NCBI GenBank assembly: GCA_030602785.1 | Contig: JAUVZB010000016.1 | Coordinates: forward strand, 1 to 41,891 | DNA from: Dehalococcoidia bacterium | GTDB lineage: Bacteria > Chloroflexota > Dehalococcoidia > GIF9 > AB-539-J10 | Direction: 5' to 3' | Length of the DNA: 41,891 nt | Shown: in pieces, positions 39,984 through 41,891 of the stretch | Numbering within the stretch: position 1 is the stretch's first letter | Layout of the letters: each line of letters starts with the position of its first letter | Notes under the pieces: generated by a model | Database searches by the model: none | Seen by the model: only the letters and a program-made list of their open reading frames with translations | What the model was told of the DNA's origin: nothing | Program-made: the position numbers and the translations under genes

Positions 39984-41087
39984 ATGAAGAAGAAAACACT
40001 TCTCGCGCTCTCTTTTGCCCTGGTGTTGGCTCTCTCTGTTCCCGTGATGGCTGCAGCGGACGAGGAGCCTGCCGTTGGCGACCTGATGGCCGGCAAGGAC
40101 ACGCTTGTCGGTAGCGTTCAGGTGTCGAATGATGGCTGGAATCTCTACGTGCAGTATGTGGTCGATGTGGAAGGATGGGTGATGACGGAGGCGCACCTGG
40201 CAGTTGCCCCGTCGCTGGGGGACATCCCTCAGACGAAGAAGGGCAACCCGAAGGTGGGTCTGTTCCCTTACTGTGAGGAGTTCGAGGAGCCCGTGACCGA
40301 GTGGGAGGTCACTATTCCACTCGGCGACCTCGAGGCCGGCGACAGGCTGTTCATAGCAGCCCATGCGGCGCTGATTGGCCCGGAAGGCGAGGACGAAAGC
40401 GCGTGGGCCTTTGGCAAAGGCTTCCCGTGGAAGAACTGGGCCACGTACTTCGTGTATGACGTCGCGGAGCCGTTCACGCTTGAGGCATCCGGCGGAGCTA
40501 CTGCCGGGCCGGCCGTGGACCCGCTGGATGAGACCAACCCCTGCGTGCTCCTCTCTGCTCCGGCGGCAACCACTGAGGACCCGGAGGTTGTACTGGGCGC
40601 CGAGGCGCGCATCGTCATTCCGCTGCCGCCCGGTACGACGTTGAGCGACATCGAATCCATCTCCTGGATGGAGTACCTGAAGACGGGATACCCGCCGCAC
40701 GTTGACGTTATCATCGACACAGGCGGGAGTGAGGACGCACTCGCGTTCGAGTACGCGTACAACGATGTCGCGCTCCATTACCCCGAGGGCTGGCCGAGCT
40801 ACAACGCGCTCGCGGACGCCTGGTATGCAACCTTCAGCGACGACGGTGATGGCCCTGTCGAGGTTGGAGGCAGCGCACTTGGCTGGCTTGCGTCCGGTCC
40901 TCCGGGACCTCCGACCGCGGCCAACTTCGCGACGCTGAGCGACTGGCAATCCGCCACAGGTGTCACGTATGGCGCAGTGACTGTGAATGGCGACACGCCC
41001 GTCCTGCGGATCGAGATTGAGGTAGACAACTGGTTGGGCGGGGCCGAGGCGTTTGTCGATGACATGGTAGTCGTGCTGGCTGCATAG
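39984..41087 (+). CDS. Secreted protein of unknown function
   Basis: The 367-residue protein starts with a clear signal peptide: MKKKTLLALSFALVLALSVP, cleaved after VMAAA. The mature part is acidic and beta-rich, with repeated aromatic/Gly patterns such as DGWNLYVQYVVDVEGWVMTE, AHAALIGPEGEDESAWAFGK and EIEVDNWLGGAEAFVDDMVV. It has few cysteines (CEEF, NPCVLL) and no catalytic motif that I recognise. It resembles extracellular proteins with jelly-roll or lectin-like domains ending in VDD, but no family can be named. AAGGAGG lies 7 bases before ATG. Two hairpins follow the stop. Confidence 0.85.
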   Translation: MKKKTLLALSFALVLALSVPVMAAADEEPAVGDLMAGKDTLVGSVQVSNDGWNLYVQYVVDVEGWVMTEAHLAVAPSLGDIPQTKKGNPKVGLFPYCEEFEEPVTEWEVTIPLGDLEAGDRLFIAAHAALIGPEGEDESAWAFGKGFPWKNWATYFVYDVAEPFTLEASGGATAGPAVDPLDETNPCVLLSAPAATTEDPEVVLGAEARIVIPLPPGTTLSDIESISWMEYLKTGYPPHVDVIIDTGGSEDALAFEYAYNDVALHYPEGWPSYNALADAWYATFSDDGDGPVEVGGSALGWLASGPPGPPTAANFATLSDWQSATGVTYGAVTVNGDTPVLRIEIEVDNWLGGAEAFVDDMVVVLAA

Positions 41088-41105
41088 AAGCCCCTCCCTT
41101 TTGAC

Positions 41106-41152
41106 TTGGGCCTTCGGGCCCAATGGGGGAGCCCTTGCTGCGGGGCTCCCCC
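41106..41152 (+). terminator. Double hairpin after the secreted-protein gene
   Basis: TTGGGCC-TTCG-GGCCCAA (41106-41123, UUCG tetraloop) and GGGGGAGCCC...GGGCTCCCCC (41125-41152) are two strong stems in tandem. There is no U-run, so termination may be Rho-dependent or the stems may protect the mRNA 3' end. Confidence 0.6.
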
Positions 41153-41458
41153 CATCGCATATCGCAGAGGGAGTGACCGCTCTGCCGCGCCGATTGCCGC
41201 GGCTTCGAACGGCGCCATGACTTTCCCGCCTCTGCCGGCTCCTCCAATGGCGGCACCCGCGGTAAGACCATGTCCCGCGTGATGCACCGGGCGAGATGTC
41301 TCGGCCCTGCCTCAGATTTTGACGCTCATGCACACGGGGACATATACTGAAAGTATGTGCTTTCATATATGGCGGAAGGGGTCGCGACGGGTTGTGCGCT
41401 TTCCAGGCATTGTTGTAGTAAGCAACGCAGAGGGCCGACACGTCTGAGTGGAGGACGA
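41153..41458. other. Intergenic region before the last operon
   Basis: The first ~165 bp show no gene that I recognise. The last ~140 bp hold the promoter and palindrome listed separately and then a 5' untranslated region of about 100 bases ending in GGAGGACGA before the ATG at 41459. Confidence 0.4.
41319..41359 (+). promoter_or_regulatory. Promoter with palindromic operator for the 41459 operon
   Basis: TTGACG (41319-41324), an 18-bp spacer and TATACT (41343-41348) form a good promoter. The -10 box lies inside the palindrome CATATACT-GAA-AGTATGTG (41341-41359, 7 of 8 pairs), so a repressor bound there would block transcription. The repressor is unknown. Confidence 0.6.
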
Positions 41459-41641
41459 ATGAAGTCACTGAAAGAACTCATCGAGGGCGGCCAGTACGAA
41501 CTTGCAGCCTACCGGCTGGTCTATGGCGCAGTCATGGCACAGGTGCAGGCTCCGCTGCCGAGGACGTCTGCGCTCTCGCCTTCGGGCATCGTGCGACGGC
41601 GCGCGAAGATGGCTTCGGAGAAGGCGGAGAGTGATGACTAG
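41459..41641 (+). CDS. Small hypothetical protein, 60 residues
   Basis: The protein starts MKSLKELIEGGQYELAAYRL and is followed by VYGAVMAQVQAPLPRTSALS and a charged end. GGAGG lies 5 bases before the ATG. The next gene starts 8 bp before its stop, so the two are co-translated. No family is recognised; such small helical proteins are common ahead of other small genes in phage-like operons, but that is only suggestive. Confidence 0.55.
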   Translation: MKSLKELIEGGQYELAAYRLVYGAVMAQVQAPLPRTSALSPSGIVRRRAKMASEKAESDD

Positions 41642-41891
41642 GCGCAAGGCGAAGGACAGGGACAAGACTGCCGACAAGGCGGGTTTCTATTCCCGCGCGT
41701 TGGGCGAGGCGGAGCGGCTCCAGATGCAGGAGGCCTCTCAGGTCGAGGGTATCGACGACGAGATAGCGCTTCTGCGCATCAGGCTGCGCGAGCTGGCGGA
41801 GCAGTCGCCGGAACGCATTGACCTGCAGATGGACCTGGCGAACGCCATTGCTCGCCTCGTGAAGACCCGCTACCAGATATCCAGCCAGCAG
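41634..41891 (+). CDS. Helical hypothetical protein, 3' end beyond the window
   Basis: The frame begins at ATG 41634 inside the previous gene and continues to the last base without a stop. It is at least 86 residues: MTRRKAKDRDKTADKAGFYS, then RALGEAERLQMQEASQVEGI and DDEIALLRIRLRELAEQSPE. The pattern, charged start then leucine-zipper-like helices, resembles small terminase-associated or regulatory proteins of Chloroflexota-type genomes, but I cannot name the family. Confidence 0.6.
   Translation, partial: MTRRKAKDRDKTADKAGFYSRALGEAERLQMQEASQVEGIDDEIALLRIRLRELAEQSPERIDLQMDLANAIARLVKTRYQISSQQ

Noticed and set aside
39945-41468. 507-codon minus-strand frame
   Set aside because: It is antisense to the secreted-protein gene, which has a signal peptide and strong ribosome site; the frame is Arg/His-rich, as expected for a GC-rich shadow.
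1-41891. tRNA or rRNA genes
   Set aside because: I saw no cloverleaf with a TTCGA-type loop and no rRNA-like stretch on either strand; a tRNAscan or covariance search was not possible.

Overview
The window is GC-rich, tightly packed bacterial chromosome. Good sigma70-type promoters (TTGACA/TTGACG-like boxes) and strong GGAGG ribosome sites are visible in several places. A tryptophan T-box RNA upstream of a complete trpEGDCFBA operon, together with MtaB, RecJ, Lgt and a Zur/Znu zinc operon, points to a monoderm or Chloroflexota-type bacterium. A Dehalococcoidia-like Chloroflexota is my best guess, but this is inference: there is no rRNA or other phylogenetic marker here.

Layout. (1) 0-10.2 kb is an accessory, defence-like island: a 5'-truncated RloC-like zinc-hook ATPase overlapping hsdR (type I restriction); a three-gene operon on the minus strand (XRE regulator, ImmA/IrrE protease, PIN-domain protein) with its own promoter and palindromic operator; a PRiA4_ORF3-family protein; and a DUF3883 protein. 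The gaps are full of short mobile repeats: a GGGGACACCA-ended MITE-like family and a ~107-bp composite hairpin repeat present three times. (2) 10.2-18 kb is housekeeping: endonuclease III; a nucleoside-salvage operon (nucleoside hydrolase, PfkB kinase, Gate-domain membrane protein); DUF167; mtaB; recJ; lgt. (3) 18.5-21.6 kb is the zur-znuA-znuC-znuB zinc operon behind a clear Zur-type palindrome. It is ended by two short TA-flanked inverted-repeat elements, the first of which supplies the znuB stop codon. (4) 21.8-28.5 kb is a second accessory stretch: a secreted, membrane-tethered C45-type Ntn hydrolase, an unrecognised conserved protein, a PARIS-like ATPase/Toprim pair, two unrecognised proteins and a DUF3795 protein. 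It is flanked by two diverged direct copies of one divergent gene-start module. (5) 28.6-29.9 kb holds an HTH-HATPase-DUF4325 (STAS-like) fusion preceded by a direct-repeat array with an exact 22-bp period. (6) 29.95-36.8 kb is promoter, Trp T-box, terminator and seven trp genes, most joined by 4-bp stop/start overlaps. (7) 36.8-41.9 kb holds a TMEM175-like channel, a CyuA/UPF0597-like cysteine/serine lyase, an excisionase-like HTH protein, a secreted protein of unknown function, and the start of an operon that runs off the end.

The most interesting unexplained items are the 22-bp array with its HTH-HATPase-STAS gene, the PARIS-like pair between duplicated module remnants, and the XRE/ImmA-IrrE/PIN triad. 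All family calls are from reading motifs by eye; no database search was run.
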